Shown: positions 1 to 7,289 of the stretch, piece after piece
Layout of the letters: every line of letters starts with the position of its first letter
Numbering within the stretch: position 1 is the first letter of the stretch
Assembly: GCA_016928755.1 (NCBI GenBank)
Contig: JAFGKB010000174.1
Location: 1-10,283 of the forward strand
Length of the DNA: 10,283 nucleotides
Direction: 5' to 3'
Source of the DNA: Anaerolineae bacterium
Lineage (GTDB): Bacteria > Chloroflexota > Anaerolineae > B4-G1 > SLSP01
Made by a program: the position numbers and the translations under genes
The notes under the pieces: model-generated
Database searches by the model: none
What the model saw: only the letters and a program-made list of their open reading frames with translations
What the model was told of the DNA's origin: nothing

Positions 1-1076
1 TCGGTATTAATATTTCCCGCTTCCTCAAGGGTCACAACAAAGAACACGCTTTTTCTACGCGCGGCAGCTTCATGGTAACGGATTGCAGGCTTAAATGTCT
101 CAATCGCATCCTCATAGTTACGGTTCTGAAAGTAGAGTGTCGCCAGATGGCCCTGGGCCAGATAATATTTAGGATTGATCTCTATCGCCAGTTCCAAGTT
201 CTCTTGTGCTTCTCTATAATCCCCTTGCAAAAGATAGGTCCAGCCGAGACGGTCAAGGGTAGCCGGATTGTCAGGATCGACCTCAACCGCTTGTTTATAA
301 CTGCTGATAGCTAACGTGTAATTCCCCAACACTTGCGCGTTACGACCAATAGCCATATGGAGATAGGCCAAGAAAGGATTTATTTCCAAGGCTTGGCGAT
401 AGACATCAATAGCCCCGGTGTAGTTACCCTGGACTTCCAGTACATAGCCATAGTTACGGAGAACATCAATACTTTGGTCATTTAGTTGGAGAGCCGTATC
501 AATAGCCGCATTGGCATTAAACCAATTACCGGCATCCATATAAGCCTCGGCGAGATAAGCATGGGCCTCGGCCAGCTCTGGATCAAATTCTAAGGCTATA
601 TCACAAGTCTGGATAGCTTCTGCCGGCATCCCCAACCAATCATAAGCCAAGCAGAGCAAGGCCCAAGCACGGGCATTTTCCGGCTGCCGGCGCAAAGCCT
701 CACGAGCCATCTGAGCGCCACGCTCAGGCACACCCGCGAAGATTAATAAGCGGGACAGTTCTACATATAAATCAGCTTGATTGGGTTCAAGATTAAGGGC
801 ATGTTGGTACGCTGCAATAGCTTCTGCAAGGTCTCCCTGCGCATAAGCAGCTTCAGCATTCGCAACACTTGAAGCCAGAGAAGGTGTAGGTGTGGGAAGG
901 GGCGTCGGTGTACTGGGATTAGTTTGCGCCTCTAAATCCTCAGGGGCATCCTGACGAATCAGATAGAAGGTATACCCCACAACCCCTAACACTAACAACA
1001 CAACGAACACAATAAGCAGCAATCGCCATGACCGACGACGGACACTGTATAATTCCTTCTCCGACTTCAGATACAT
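1..1076 (-). CDS. Membrane-anchored TPR-repeat protein (C-terminus beyond window)
   Basis: The reading frame is open from the ATG at 1076 to the left edge (358 codons visible), so the C-terminus is missing. A short basic N-terminus (VRRRSWR) precedes one hydrophobic helix at about residues 18-42. A Pro/Thr-rich linker follows (PSTPTPLPTPTPS, about 54-66). From about residue 70 there are at least eight consecutive tetratricopeptide repeats of almost exactly 34 residues, each with the usual small/aromatic pattern and ending in forms such as LEPNQ, IDPxx or INPxx. By the positive-inside rule the TPR array should lie outside the cytoplasmic membrane. TPRs are protein-interaction scaffolds and no catalytic domain is visible, so the partner is unknown. 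A GGGGG run at 1084-1088 lies 7 nt before the ATG as a Shine-Dalgarno. The gene starts 24 bp after the ammonia-lyase gene and is probably its operon partner. The TPR fold is certain; the role is not. Confidence 0.85.
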   Translation of the reverse strand, partial: MYLKSEKELYSVRRRSWRLLLIVFVVLLVLGVVGYTFYLIRQDAPEDLEAQTNPSTPTPLPTPTPSLASSVANAEAAYAQGDLAEAIAAYQHALNLEPNQADLYVELSRLLIFAGVPERGAQMAREALRRQPENARAWALLCLAYDWLGMPAEAIQTCDIALEFDPELAEAHAYLAEAYMDAGNWFNANAAIDTALQLNDQSIDVLRNYGYVLEVQGNYTGAIDVYRQALEINPFLAYLHMAIGRNAQVLGNYTLAISSYKQAVEVDPDNPATLDRLGWTYLLQGDYREAQENLELAIEINPKYYLAQGHLATLYFQNRNYEDAIETFKPAIRYHEAAARRKSVFFVVTLEEAGNINT

Positions 1077-1100
1077 CCTCAAGCCCCCAATCAGGGCCGG

Positions 1101-2636
1101 CTACACAACAGCATTAACGGCAGCGACTAATTCCCCGGAGGAGATAAGCCTTTTGATAGCCACTATCTTCGGGGCCAACGGTTCATCATGCTCCAAGAAA
1201 GGCACATATTGTCTCACTTGAGCATAAGCAACTGCCGTCCCTTTGCCAAGCTCCGCAGCAGAACCTAATTGCTCACGCCGGAAATCAACGCCTTGGGCAG
1301 CCGATAACAACTCAATAGCGATGATATGCTCCACATTTTCCAGGACTCTGCGGGCGTGATGGGCGGCATTGGTGGCCATACTGACATGATCTTCGGTATT
1401 TGCGGAGGTAGGGATAGAATCAGCCGTAGAAGGATGTGCCAGCACCTTGTTCTCTGAAGCTAAAGCGGCTGCCGTATATTGGGCAAGCATAAAACCACTC
1501 TCCAAGCCCCCATGACGGGTTAAGAAGGCGGGAAGACCACGGCTTAGGGATTGGTCTACCAAGCGGGCGATACGCCGCTCACTGATATTGCCCAAATCTA
1601 CCAACCCCAGCTTCAAATAGTCTAAAGCCAGCCCTACCGGTTCGGCATGGAAATTTCCCCCAGAGATAACGACCGGTTGCTCCTCTTCAAAAAAGATTAA
1701 GGGATTATCGGTAACTGCATTAAGCTCAATTTCTAACGCCCAACGCGCATAGGCCACGGTATCTCTGACGGCCCCATGAACCTGGGGCATACACCGTAAA
1801 CTATAGGCATCTTGCACATCACGGGGGTCGTGAGGACGCAGGAATGTGCTCCCCTCAAGGAGCCGGCGGATATAAGCCGCCGCATCAACCTGCCGGGGAT
1901 GAGGCCGCACGAGGTGAATCCGCGGGTCAAATGCTGCCGGTGTTGCGCGCATAGCTTCCAAGCTCAATGTCCCGGCGATATCAGCAGCGCGCACCACATT
2001 CTCAGCCTGCAAATTGACCAACGTACCTATCGTTGTGGTCACCGAGGTCCCATTGATCAACGCCAACCCTTCTTTAGCCCCTAATACGACCGGTTCAATG
2101 CCCGCGCGCTGCAATGCAACGGCACCGGGAAGCAGTTCACCCTTATAGATGGCCTCACCCGCACCGATTAACACACAAGCAAGGTGAGCTAATGGGGCCA
2201 AATCACCACTGGCCCCCAAGGAGCCATAAGAAGGGATAACGGGCAATACGTCCTTGTTGAGCATTTCCAACAGCGTTTCCACAACGTGCGGACGGATACC
2301 AGAGTAACCCATAGCCAGGGTATTGGCCCGCACCGCCATAATGCCGCGCACAGTAGCGGCATCCAGAGGTTCCCCCACACCCGCAGCGTGACTCAAAACC
2401 AGATTGCGCTGCAAGGCAGCGACCTCGTGACGGGGGATAATGCGTCCTTTAAACGCCCCAAATCCCGTAGTGATGCCGTAGGCGATCTCCCCACGAGCAA
2501 GAAGCGTCTGAACGCCGTCCCAAGAACGCTGCATCGCTTCGATAGCATAGGGCGCAAGGGTAACACCGGCCCCCTGCGCTACCGCAGCGACATCTTCCAT
2601 TGTCAAATGTTCACCGGTAATGACAACTTTATCCAT
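1101..2636 (-). CDS. hutH: Histidine ammonia-lyase (HAL/PAL MIO family)
   Basis: The product would deaminate L-histidine to trans-urocanate and ammonia in the cytoplasm, the first step of histidine degradation. Its 511 residues match the usual HAL length. Counting from the GTG three bases upstream, the motif GSLGASGDLAPLAH carries the Ala-Ser-Gly (143-145) that cyclises into the MIO electrophile. Active-site residues known from Pseudomonas HAL are all present: Tyr54 (AYGITTGFG), His84 (LVLSHAAG), Asn196 (INGTS), Gln276/Tyr279/Arg282 (QDAYSLRC), Phe330 (GGNFH) and Glu416 (NTEDHVSM). The LSH histidine and the EDH glutamate favour histidine over phenylalanine or tyrosine. The ATG at 2636 overlaps the epimerase stop as TGATG; a GTG at 2639 is the alternative. 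AAGGAG at 2651-2656 is a little distant from either. No hutU, hutI or hutG is nearby. The family is certain and the substrate likely. Confidence 0.87.
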   Translation of the reverse strand: MDKVVITGEHLTMEDVAAVAQGAGVTLAPYAIEAMQRSWDGVQTLLARGEIAYGITTGFGAFKGRIIPRHEVAALQRNLVLSHAAGVGEPLDAATVRGIMAVRANTLAMGYSGIRPHVVETLLEMLNKDVLPVIPSYGSLGASGDLAPLAHLACVLIGAGEAIYKGELLPGAVALQRAGIEPVVLGAKEGLALINGTSVTTTIGTLVNLQAENVVRAADIAGTLSLEAMRATPAAFDPRIHLVRPHPRQVDAAAYIRRLLEGSTFLRPHDPRDVQDAYSLRCMPQVHGAVRDTVAYARWALEIELNAVTDNPLIFFEEEQPVVISGGNFHAEPVGLALDYLKLGLVDLGNISERRIARLVDQSLSRGLPAFLTRHGGLESGFMLAQYTAAALASENKVLAHPSTADSIPTSANTEDHVSMATNAAHHARRVLENVEHIIAIELLSAAQGVDFRREQLGSAAELGKGTAVAYAQVRQYVPFLEHDEPLAPKIVAIKRLISSGELVAAVNAVV

Positions 2637-3589
2637 CACGTCAACACATACTCCTTATACCAGTCCCAGAAGTGGGCCAGCCCTTCATTCACAGGAATTT
2701 GTGGGTTATAGCCCAACAAACGCTGCGCCTTGGAAATATCCGCATAAGTGATAGGCGGTTCACTGGCCGGGGCCGGTGGGGTTTCCATATGAGCAGGTTT
2801 CCCAACCAGGTCTTCCACTAACTGCACAAAATCAGCCATACGCACCGGCTCACCACGCCCTAGATTAAACTGTTGATAACCTAGGGGCCGGTCAACAGCC
2901 GCGATAACACCCCTTACAATATCGGCAACGTAGGTCCAATCCCGGTGCATCTCGCCGGCATTATAGAGTTTGAACGTCTGATTACGGACAATACTATCCG
3001 TAATAATATAGGGCATCATATCAGGTCGTCCACGCGGGCCATAGACACTGAAAAACCGTAAAGCTGTAAAAGATAACGCGAAGAGATTATGGTAAGTGTA
3101 GCCCAACAACTCCCCGGCGATTTTGCTCGCAGGATAAGCCGCTAAGGGTTTATTAGTCGGTGCATCTTCTTGGAACGGCAAACGATCAGTTTTGCCATAT
3201 ACCGAAGAGGTAGAAGCAAACACAATGTGGGGAACAGCGGCATGCCGGGCGGCTTCTAAAACATTGACGGTCCCCCGGATATTCACATCGGTATATAATG
3301 GCGCGCGCGCGATTGAGTAACGCACCCCGGCCATAGCTGCCAGGTGAATGATAGCATCAAACCGACCGGACTCTACTACCTGCCGGATACCTAACTCATC
3401 ACGCAGGTCAACCTCATACATTGTAAAATCCTTATAAGCAGCCAGTACTTGAGCATTAGACCGCTTACGGGCCGGGTCATAATAGTCATTAAAATTATCC
3501 AAACCGGCAACCCAATCCCCACGTTTTAATAAAGTCTCGGCAACATGGCTGCCGATGAAGCCCGCTGCCCCAGTTACGAGAATACGCAT
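2636..3589 (-). CDS. NAD-dependent epimerase, UDP-glucuronate 4-epimerase-like
   Basis: This is an extended short-chain dehydrogenase/reductase of 317 residues. The Rossmann NAD-binding motif TGAAGFIGSH is at residues 6-15. The catalytic set is the Ser/Thr cluster ASTSSVYG (about 126-132) with Tyr152 and Lys156 in YPASK. The segments DNFNDYYDPARKR, VYGPRGRPDMMPY and RDWTYVADIVRGV are typical of bacterial UDP-glucuronate 4-epimerases, which supply UDP-galacturonate for surface polysaccharides. Related UDP-glucose 4-epimerases and dTDP-glucose dehydratases cannot be excluded from sequence alone. The ATG at 3589 is chosen because AAGGA at 3596-3600 sits 6 nt upstream; an in-frame TTG at 3595 is less likely. 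The start lies 16 bp inside the end of recJ and the stop overlaps the ammonia-lyase start, so translation is probably coupled. No glycosyltransferase or other sugar gene is visible in the window. Confidence 0.88.
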   Translation of the reverse strand: MRILVTGAAGFIGSHVAETLLKRGDWVAGLDNFNDYYDPARKRSNAQVLAAYKDFTMYEVDLRDELGIRQVVESGRFDAIIHLAAMAGVRYSIARAPLYTDVNIRGTVNVLEAARHAAVPHIVFASTSSVYGKTDRLPFQEDAPTNKPLAAYPASKIAGELLGYTYHNLFALSFTALRFFSVYGPRGRPDMMPYIITDSIVRNQTFKLYNAGEMHRDWTYVADIVRGVIAAVDRPLGYQQFNLGRGEPVRMADFVQLVEDLVGKPAHMETPPAPASEPPITYADISKAQRLLGYNPQIPVNEGLAHFWDWYKEYVLT

Positions 3590-5319
3590 TGCCAATCCTT
3601 TCCATCATAAGGATGAATATCTTGAATATTAAGCTGAAGATTAACGCGCCCATTCCACTCATTACGTTCCAGAATGTAGGCGACATCAATATAATCAGGC
3701 AGCCGTTCAACCCAATCGCCTTGCTTAAAAGCGATGCCATCCCAACCCTGCCCTTGCTCATCACCGAGAACGAGCTTTAAATGCTGCCCCTCAGAACCAA
3801 CAGCGCGCGCGTGTAGGATTTTAACCCGTCGGCTGATGAGGAGCGGGGCCGGATTCCCATAACCAAAGGGCCGCAATTGCTCCAAGGTATTATAGATATC
3901 CCAAGACAGTGTAGCCAGGGGCACTTCGGCATCGGCATCAAGCGTAGGGCATAACATCTTACCGGCTAATTGTTCTGCGGCTAATGCAGTCAAACGGTCT
4001 TTGAGAACCGGTAACAATTGGGTGCGGACGGTAAAACCCGCCGCAGCCGCATGGCCACCATGCCGTTCCAGTAAATCCGAGACCGAATCTAAAGCATCTG
4101 TAATATGAAATTCAGGAATGGAACGGGCTGAGGCCCGGCTAAGTTCGCCCTCAATAGCCACAACCACAGATGGCCGGTAGAATTTATCAACGAGGCGGCT
4201 GGCCGCGAGACCGACAACCCCGGAGGTAAAATCTTTGCTGGCCGCGAATAGCAAGGGTGCCTCAAATGGCTGCGCAGCGATAATGGCCTGACACTGTTCC
4301 TGGATATACTCGGTAAGCTCCCGTCGCTCTTGGTTTAGAGAATCCAGTTGCTGCGCCAGGGGAAACGCCTGCGCCATATCAGAAGCCAATAATAATTCTA
4401 ACGCGGTACGGGCCTTGCTCAGCCGCCCGGCAGCATTGAGACGCGGGGCCAGAGTAAAAGCTATCGTATTGGATGTGATACGCTGCAACCGAATACCGGA
4501 GACCTGGATCAGTGCACTGATGCCAGGACGCTGCACACCATTCATATGTTTGAGGCCCTGTTGAACCAAAACGTGATTCTCCCCTAACAAGGGGACCATA
4601 TCGGCTACCGTACCCAGGGCCACCAAATCTAATAAATCATCGGCATGTAGATCGGATTGGGTTGTGGTCAACGGGACTTTTTTGTTAACCCGGAGTAATG
4701 CCTGGGCGAGTTTAAAAGCTACACCAGCACCGGCAAAATCCTTAAAAGGGTACTGGCAATCGGGCCGTTTAGGATTGATCACGGCAGCGGCTTTTGGCAG
4801 AGCCGGGCCGATGTGGTGGTGGTCCGTAATAATGACTTCCATACCCAACCGCTGAGCCAGAGCTACCTCTTCCAAGGAACGTATCCCACAGTCTACTGTG
4901 ATTAATAAGGCCATACCTTCTTCGGCCAGGCTATGAATAGCCTCTGCATTTAGGCCATATCCCTCATCCTCACGGTTAGGGATGTAAGTGCGGACATCAG
5001 CCCCCAGGGATTGTAAGGTAAGAGCGAGGATTGCAGTAGCCGTCACACCATCCACATCGTAATCACCATAGACCACGATAGGCGCGCCACGGGTAATAAC
5101 CCGGCGAATTAGGGCAACAGCAACCTCCACATCCTGGATATGGAAAGGGTTGCCATCTTCAACACCCCATTCTAAAAACAACTGGAGCGCGTCTGGCTGT
5201 ACAATACCACGATTATACAACACCTGCTTAACTAACGGATGAAAATCTGGCAGTGTTTTGAGGAATGCCTCCGGTGCAGGTGGCATCACTTGCCAACGTT
5301 TACGACATAAGTCCGTCAT
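3574..5319 (-). CDS. recJ: Single-stranded-DNA-specific exonuclease RecJ
   Basis: RecJ is a 5'-3' single-strand DNA exonuclease acting in recombination and mismatch/base-excision repair, with Mn/Mg held by DHH-family motifs. Counting from an upstream ATG at 5334, motif I is YGDYDVDG (89-96), motif II TVDCG (146-150), DHHH is at 171-174, and GTVADMVPL is at 241-249. APRLNAAGRL (296-305), the DHHA1 segment SGVVGLAASRL (371-381) and RHGGHAAAAGF (424-434) follow. The C-terminal ~130 residues fit the OB-like domain of RecJ. The length of 581 is normal. I prefer the ATG at 5319 because it gives the family-like N-terminus with KRW and has GGGGG at 5328-5332 eight nt upstream; the 5334 ATG has no visible Shine-Dalgarno. 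It is the first gene of the minus-strand operon and its end overlaps the epimerase start. Confidence 0.95.
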   Translation of the reverse strand: MTDLCRKRWQVMPPAPEAFLKTLPDFHPLVKQVLYNRGIVQPDALQLFLEWGVEDGNPFHIQDVEVAVALIRRVITRGAPIVVYGDYDVDGVTATAILALTLQSLGADVRTYIPNREDEGYGLNAEAIHSLAEEGMALLITVDCGIRSLEEVALAQRLGMEVIITDHHHIGPALPKAAAVINPKRPDCQYPFKDFAGAGVAFKLAQALLRVNKKVPLTTTQSDLHADDLLDLVALGTVADMVPLLGENHVLVQQGLKHMNGVQRPGISALIQVSGIRLQRITSNTIAFTLAPRLNAAGRLSKARTALELLLASDMAQAFPLAQQLDSLNQERRELTEYIQEQCQAIIAAQPFEAPLLFAASKDFTSGVVGLAASRLVDKFYRPSVVVAIEGELSRASARSIPEFHITDALDSVSDLLERHGGHAAAAGFTVRTQLLPVLKDRLTALAAEQLAGKMLCPTLDADAEVPLATLSWDIYNTLEQLRPFGYGNPAPLLISRRVKILHARAVGSEGQHLKLVLGDEQGQGWDGIAFKQGDWVERLPDYIDVAYILERNEWNGRVNLQLNIQDIHPYDGKDWQCVFS

Positions 5320-5412
5320 CAAAAGTACCCCCATTCACAAGAGATGTTGGGGTAATCAAAATATAAAGCGCGAAACGGAAACACCGCAAAGCTTAACACC
5401 CCTCCGTCTCAC

Positions 5413-5448
5413 GCTTAGAATAAGCCCCTAATATTGAGCCGAAGCTCA
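5413..5448 (-). promoter_or_regulatory. recJ 5' leader with small hairpins
   Basis: Between the predicted start site (about 5452) and the recJ ATG lies a leader of about 130 nt. It contains two perfect 5-bp hairpins. On the minus strand one is TGAGC-TTCG-GCTCA (5435-5448), a C(UUCG)G-type stable tetraloop, and the other is GCTTA-TTC-TAAGC (5413-5425). A further dyad, CTCAC-ACAA-GTGAG on the plus strand (5445-5458), shares bases with the first and sits between the -10 box and the leader. None is followed by a T-run, so they are not terminators. They could stabilise the 5' end or bind a regulator. No known riboswitch class was recognised. Confidence 0.4.
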
Positions 5449-5458
5449 CACAAGTGAG

Positions 5459-5487
5459 AGTATACCACACTCAAAAAAGTACGCCAA
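5459..5487 (-). promoter_or_regulatory. Sigma-70-type promoter of the recJ operon
   Basis: Read on the minus strand, TTGGCG (5482-5487) and TATACT (5459-5464) are separated by exactly 17 bp and resemble the -35 and -10 consensus. The -35 box overlaps the T-tract of the terminator of the upstream gene. Transcription would start near 5452, leaving an approximately 130-nt leader before recJ. This is inferred from sequence only. Confidence 0.6.
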
Positions 5488-5521
5488 AAAAAGCGGCTTC
5501 CTGATGGTTCAGGAAGCCGCT
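5486..5521 (-). terminator. Intrinsic terminator of the DUF4870-family gene
   Basis: On the minus strand a perfect 13-bp stem, AGCGGCTTCCTGA / TCAGGAAGCCGCT (5492-5521), has a 4-nt loop and is followed directly by seven T residues (plus-strand A-run 5486-5492). It begins about 20 bp after the stop codon of the small membrane protein gene. This is a textbook rho-independent terminator and separates that gene from recJ. Confidence 0.93.
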
Positions 5522-5542
5522 AATACTACCTAACTACTTATT

Positions 5543-5884
5543 TTAGATCCAGCCCTGGCCCTTAGCAAAATCAGTAACGACAGGAATCTCGACCCATTCA
5601 CCATTGTAAGCCTGAATTGCCAGGTAAATCTGGTAAACAAACAAGGCCAAACCAATGAAGCAACCAATGATAACAAAACTGAGTACGCTGGTTAGTACAA
5701 AATTCGCGACACCAACTATCAACGCTTGAATTGCATTGTATTTGATAAAAGGACGATCCTTTTTATCATCGAGAAGAATCGCAATTAAAGGTACTAAAGG
5801 TGTAAAAATCCAGCTCAACAAAGCCCATAAACGATCATCATCTGTTACATCCATTTGAGGTGGAACCATTCCAGGTTGTTCCAT
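5543..5884 (-). CDS. DUF4870/Tic20-like small membrane protein
   Basis: This protein of 113 residues has an acidic, Pro/Met-rich N-terminus (about 1-18). Three hydrophobic helices follow at about 19-38, 51-69 and 70-92, with a charged loop DDKKDRPFIKYNAIQAL between the first two. That loop motif (charged cluster, then F-hK-N-x-QAL) and the ending DFAKGQGWI are characteristic of the DUF4870 family of inner-membrane proteins of unknown function. The ATG at 5884 is preceded by GGGGG (5892-5896) with 7-nt spacing. The gene appears monocistronic: it has its own promoter about 150 bp upstream and a strong terminator just downstream. It is divergent from mnmA. No biochemical role can be assigned; the family call is confident. 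Confidence 0.85.
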   Translation of the reverse strand: MEQPGMVPPQMDVTDDDRLWALLSWIFTPLVPLIAILLDDKKDRPFIKYNAIQALIVGVANFVLTSVLSFVIIGCFIGLALFVYQIYLAIQAYNGEWVEIPVVTDFAKGQGWI

Positions 5885-6031
5885 TCTACTTCCCCCTTTC
5901 CATAAAATAAATTTTTGTTTTCCCCTATGGGAACACTAGACCACAAGGAATAAGATTTAAATAACTTCCCCTTTTTGATAGCCTCTGTATGCCTCATATA
6001 GGTAAATTATTTGATCCTTAATCCTAAGCTA

Positions 6032-6060
6032 ATTTTATAAACGAGATGCATAAAAGTCAA
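6032..6060 (-). promoter_or_regulatory. Predicted promoter of the DUF4870-family gene
   Basis: On the minus strand TTGACT (6055-6060) and TAAAAT (6032-6037) lie exactly 17 bp apart, each matching consensus at five of six positions. The start site would be near 6025, giving a leader of about 140 nt. That leader contains a short TTCCC-ATAG-GGGAA hairpin (about 5922-5935). The remaining divergent intergenic region (5885-6155) is AT-rich and shows no gene. Confidence 0.55.
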
Positions 6061-6120
6061 GTCCCTAAACGGCCAAATTAGCCTACAAAAGTCTTAATAT
6101 CCGTCTATTACAAGCTAATG

Positions 6121-6149
6121 CTCACATATAATGCCCTCTCGTGTATAAT
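6121..6149 (+). promoter_or_regulatory. mnmA promoter with -10 box abutting the start codon
   Basis: A perfect TATAAT (6144-6149) lies 17 bp after CTCACA (6121-6126), a four-of-six match to the -35 consensus. Only six bases separate the -10 box from the mnmA ATG at 6156, so transcription would begin at or next to the start codon. A second TATAAT lies at 6127-6132, inside the spacer, without a good -35. No Shine-Dalgarno exists before the ATG, in agreement with a leaderless transcript. Confidence 0.6.
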
Positions 6150-6155
6150 AACGCT

Positions 6156-7220
6156 ATGGAACACTCAATTAAATTCAATCGGCGCGTGGTCGTGGGAATA
6201 AGTGGGGGCGTGGATAGTGCTGTAACCTTAGCATTTTTAAAACAAGCAGGGTATGATGTTTATGCAGTTTCCTTACGTACATGGATTGCGCCATCTACAG
6301 ATGCGCCCCACGAGCCTACAGAAGATGCCGGCGCACTAGCCGCGTTATTAAATGTACCTTTTGAGATCGTCGATGTACGAGAACGCTTTTATGAAGAGAT
6401 TATCCTGCCCTTTGTGAAGGCCTATGGAGAGGGAATTACACCCAATCCTTGCGTACGCTGTAATCCAAGCCTTAAGTTTGATGCCCTATTAAAAGTCGCG
6501 CAGCAGATTGAGGCCAATTGGATAGCCACCGGTCACTATGCACAGATTATACACTCTGATACAGGTCCAAGCCGCCTGCTAGAGGCACGCAATCGACACA
6601 AAGATCAGAGTTACGTCCTTTACCGTCTGACGCAACGTCATCTGAAACCACTCCTATGTCCATTAGGGGATATGGCTGATAAAGCAGAAGTGCGGGCTAT
6701 TGCCGAACAACTGGAATTACCTGGGGCCAAGCGTCCCGATAGCCAAGACCTCTGCTTTATTCATGATTATCGCCAACTGCTGAAAGACCTTAATCCACAA
6801 AGCCTGACGCCAGGGCCAATTTATGATACTGAGGGAATCCTATTAGGGGAACACCAAGGGCTAGGACATTATACTGTAGGACAACGCGGAGGGTTAGGGA
6901 TAGCGGCTTCTAAACGGCTCTACGTCCTGAGACTGGAACCGGAGCACAACGCGCTTATTGTGGGAACGGCTGAAGCGCTTAACCGGACTAGCTGCAAATT
7001 AAGCGGGGTAACGTTCACGGCAGAAGCAGCAGCAAGAACTTTCACAGCTCAAGGCCGGATCCGTTACCGGGCAACGCGCGTGCCGATAACTGTAGAATTG
7101 TCCGGTACGACCGAAGCTTATGTTACCTTCACCACACCGCAAAGGGGTGTCAGCCCCGGTCAATCCCTGGTATTTTACCAAGATAATGAGGTGTTAGGGG
7201 GCGGTATCATTATGCCTTAA
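6156..7220 (+). CDS. mnmA: tRNA-specific 2-thiouridylase MnmA
   Basis: MnmA makes 2-thiouridine at wobble position U34 of the Lys, Glu and Gln tRNAs, using ATP to adenylate the base and a persulfide sulfur from a cysteine desulfurase relay. The 354-residue product has the PP-loop GISGGVDSAV at 14-23. The catalytic nucleophile region NPCVRCNPSLKFDALL (97-112) places Cys102 at the family position, with an extra Cys at 99. ATGHYAQI is at 124-131 and KDQSYVLYRL at 149-158. The second catalytic cysteine is Cys200 in PDSQDLCF, and HYTVGQRGGLGIA (238-250) leads into the C-terminal beta-barrel domain. An in-frame GTG at 6141 overlaps the -10 box and cannot be the start. No Shine-Dalgarno is present and leaderless translation is inferred. 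The gene is divergent from the DUF4870-family gene. Length and motifs are normal for the family. Confidence 0.95.
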   Translation: MEHSIKFNRRVVVGISGGVDSAVTLAFLKQAGYDVYAVSLRTWIAPSTDAPHEPTEDAGALAALLNVPFEIVDVRERFYEEIILPFVKAYGEGITPNPCVRCNPSLKFDALLKVAQQIEANWIATGHYAQIIHSDTGPSRLLEARNRHKDQSYVLYRLTQRHLKPLLCPLGDMADKAEVRAIAEQLELPGAKRPDSQDLCFIHDYRQLLKDLNPQSLTPGPIYDTEGILLGEHQGLGHYTVGQRGGLGIAASKRLYVLRLEPEHNALIVGTAEALNRTSCKLSGVTFTAEAAARTFTAQGRIRYRATRVPITVELSGTTEAYVTFTTPQRGVSPGQSLVFYQDNEVLGGGIIMP

Positions 7221-7221
7221 G

Positions 7222-7249
7222 TAGACTAACTGGAGACTTTTTTAGTCTA
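7222..7249 (+). repeat. Inverted repeat just after mnmA
   Basis: TAGACTAA (7222-7229) and TTAGTCTA (7242-7249) form a perfect 8-bp stem with a 12-nt loop, beginning one base after the mnmA stop. The loop holds a second copy of AGACT (7234-7238) that could pair with the same AGTCT (7244-7248) instead, making a smaller competing hairpin with a T5 loop. No T-run follows the 3' arm, so this is at best a weak terminator or an mRNA 3' stabiliser. Confidence 0.5.
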
Positions 7250-7251
7250 TA

Positions 7252-7289
7252 GCAATGGATCTGTTACACTTACATAACAAATCCATTGC
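7252..7289 (+). repeat. Long interrupted palindrome upstream of the cyclase gene
   Basis: Arms GCAATGGAT (7252-7260) and ATCCATTGC (7281-7289) are perfectly complementary over 9 bp. A second pair, TGTTA (7262-7266) and TAACA (7275-7279), shares the same centre of symmetry after a single C/A mismatch, with an 8-nt centre. The 38-bp element ends inside the -35 box of the downstream promoter. It may be a DNA operator or an RNA hairpin in read-through transcripts from mnmA. No T-tract follows. Confidence 0.6.

Noticed and set aside
72..314. Plus-strand 80-codon frame within the TPR gene
   Set aside because: It is antisense to eight regular 34-residue TPRs and has no recognisable protein features.
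1733..2711. Several open frames antisense to or out of frame with the ammonia-lyase and epimerase genes
   Set aside because: They have no recognisable domains, lack proper ribosome sites and lie over strongly conserved coding sequence in the correct frame.
3299..3310. GCGCGCGCGC run as a Z-DNA or repeat element
   Set aside because: It is short and fully explained by alternating codons (Ala-Arg-Ala) inside the epimerase gene.
5316..5396. Leader peptide from a GTG near 5396 ending in a TGATG overlap with the recJ start at 5319
   Set aside because: About 26 codons can be read, but the GGAGG-like site is only about a base from the GTG and no other start is well placed. The stop overlap alone may be chance.
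6141..6155. GTG at 6141 as the mnmA start
   Set aside because: It immediately precedes and overlaps the TATAAT box frame, so it would not be in the transcript; the ATG at 6156 gives a family-like N-terminus.
7262..7279. TGTTA-N8-TAACA as a CRP binding site
   Set aside because: The arms and the spacing differ from the TGTGA-N6-TCACA consensus, so naming CRP would be unsupported.
7252..7289. The 38-bp palindrome as an intrinsic terminator for mnmA
   Set aside because: The 3' arm is followed by CATTTATAATG rather than a T-run and the stem is interrupted, so termination is unlikely.
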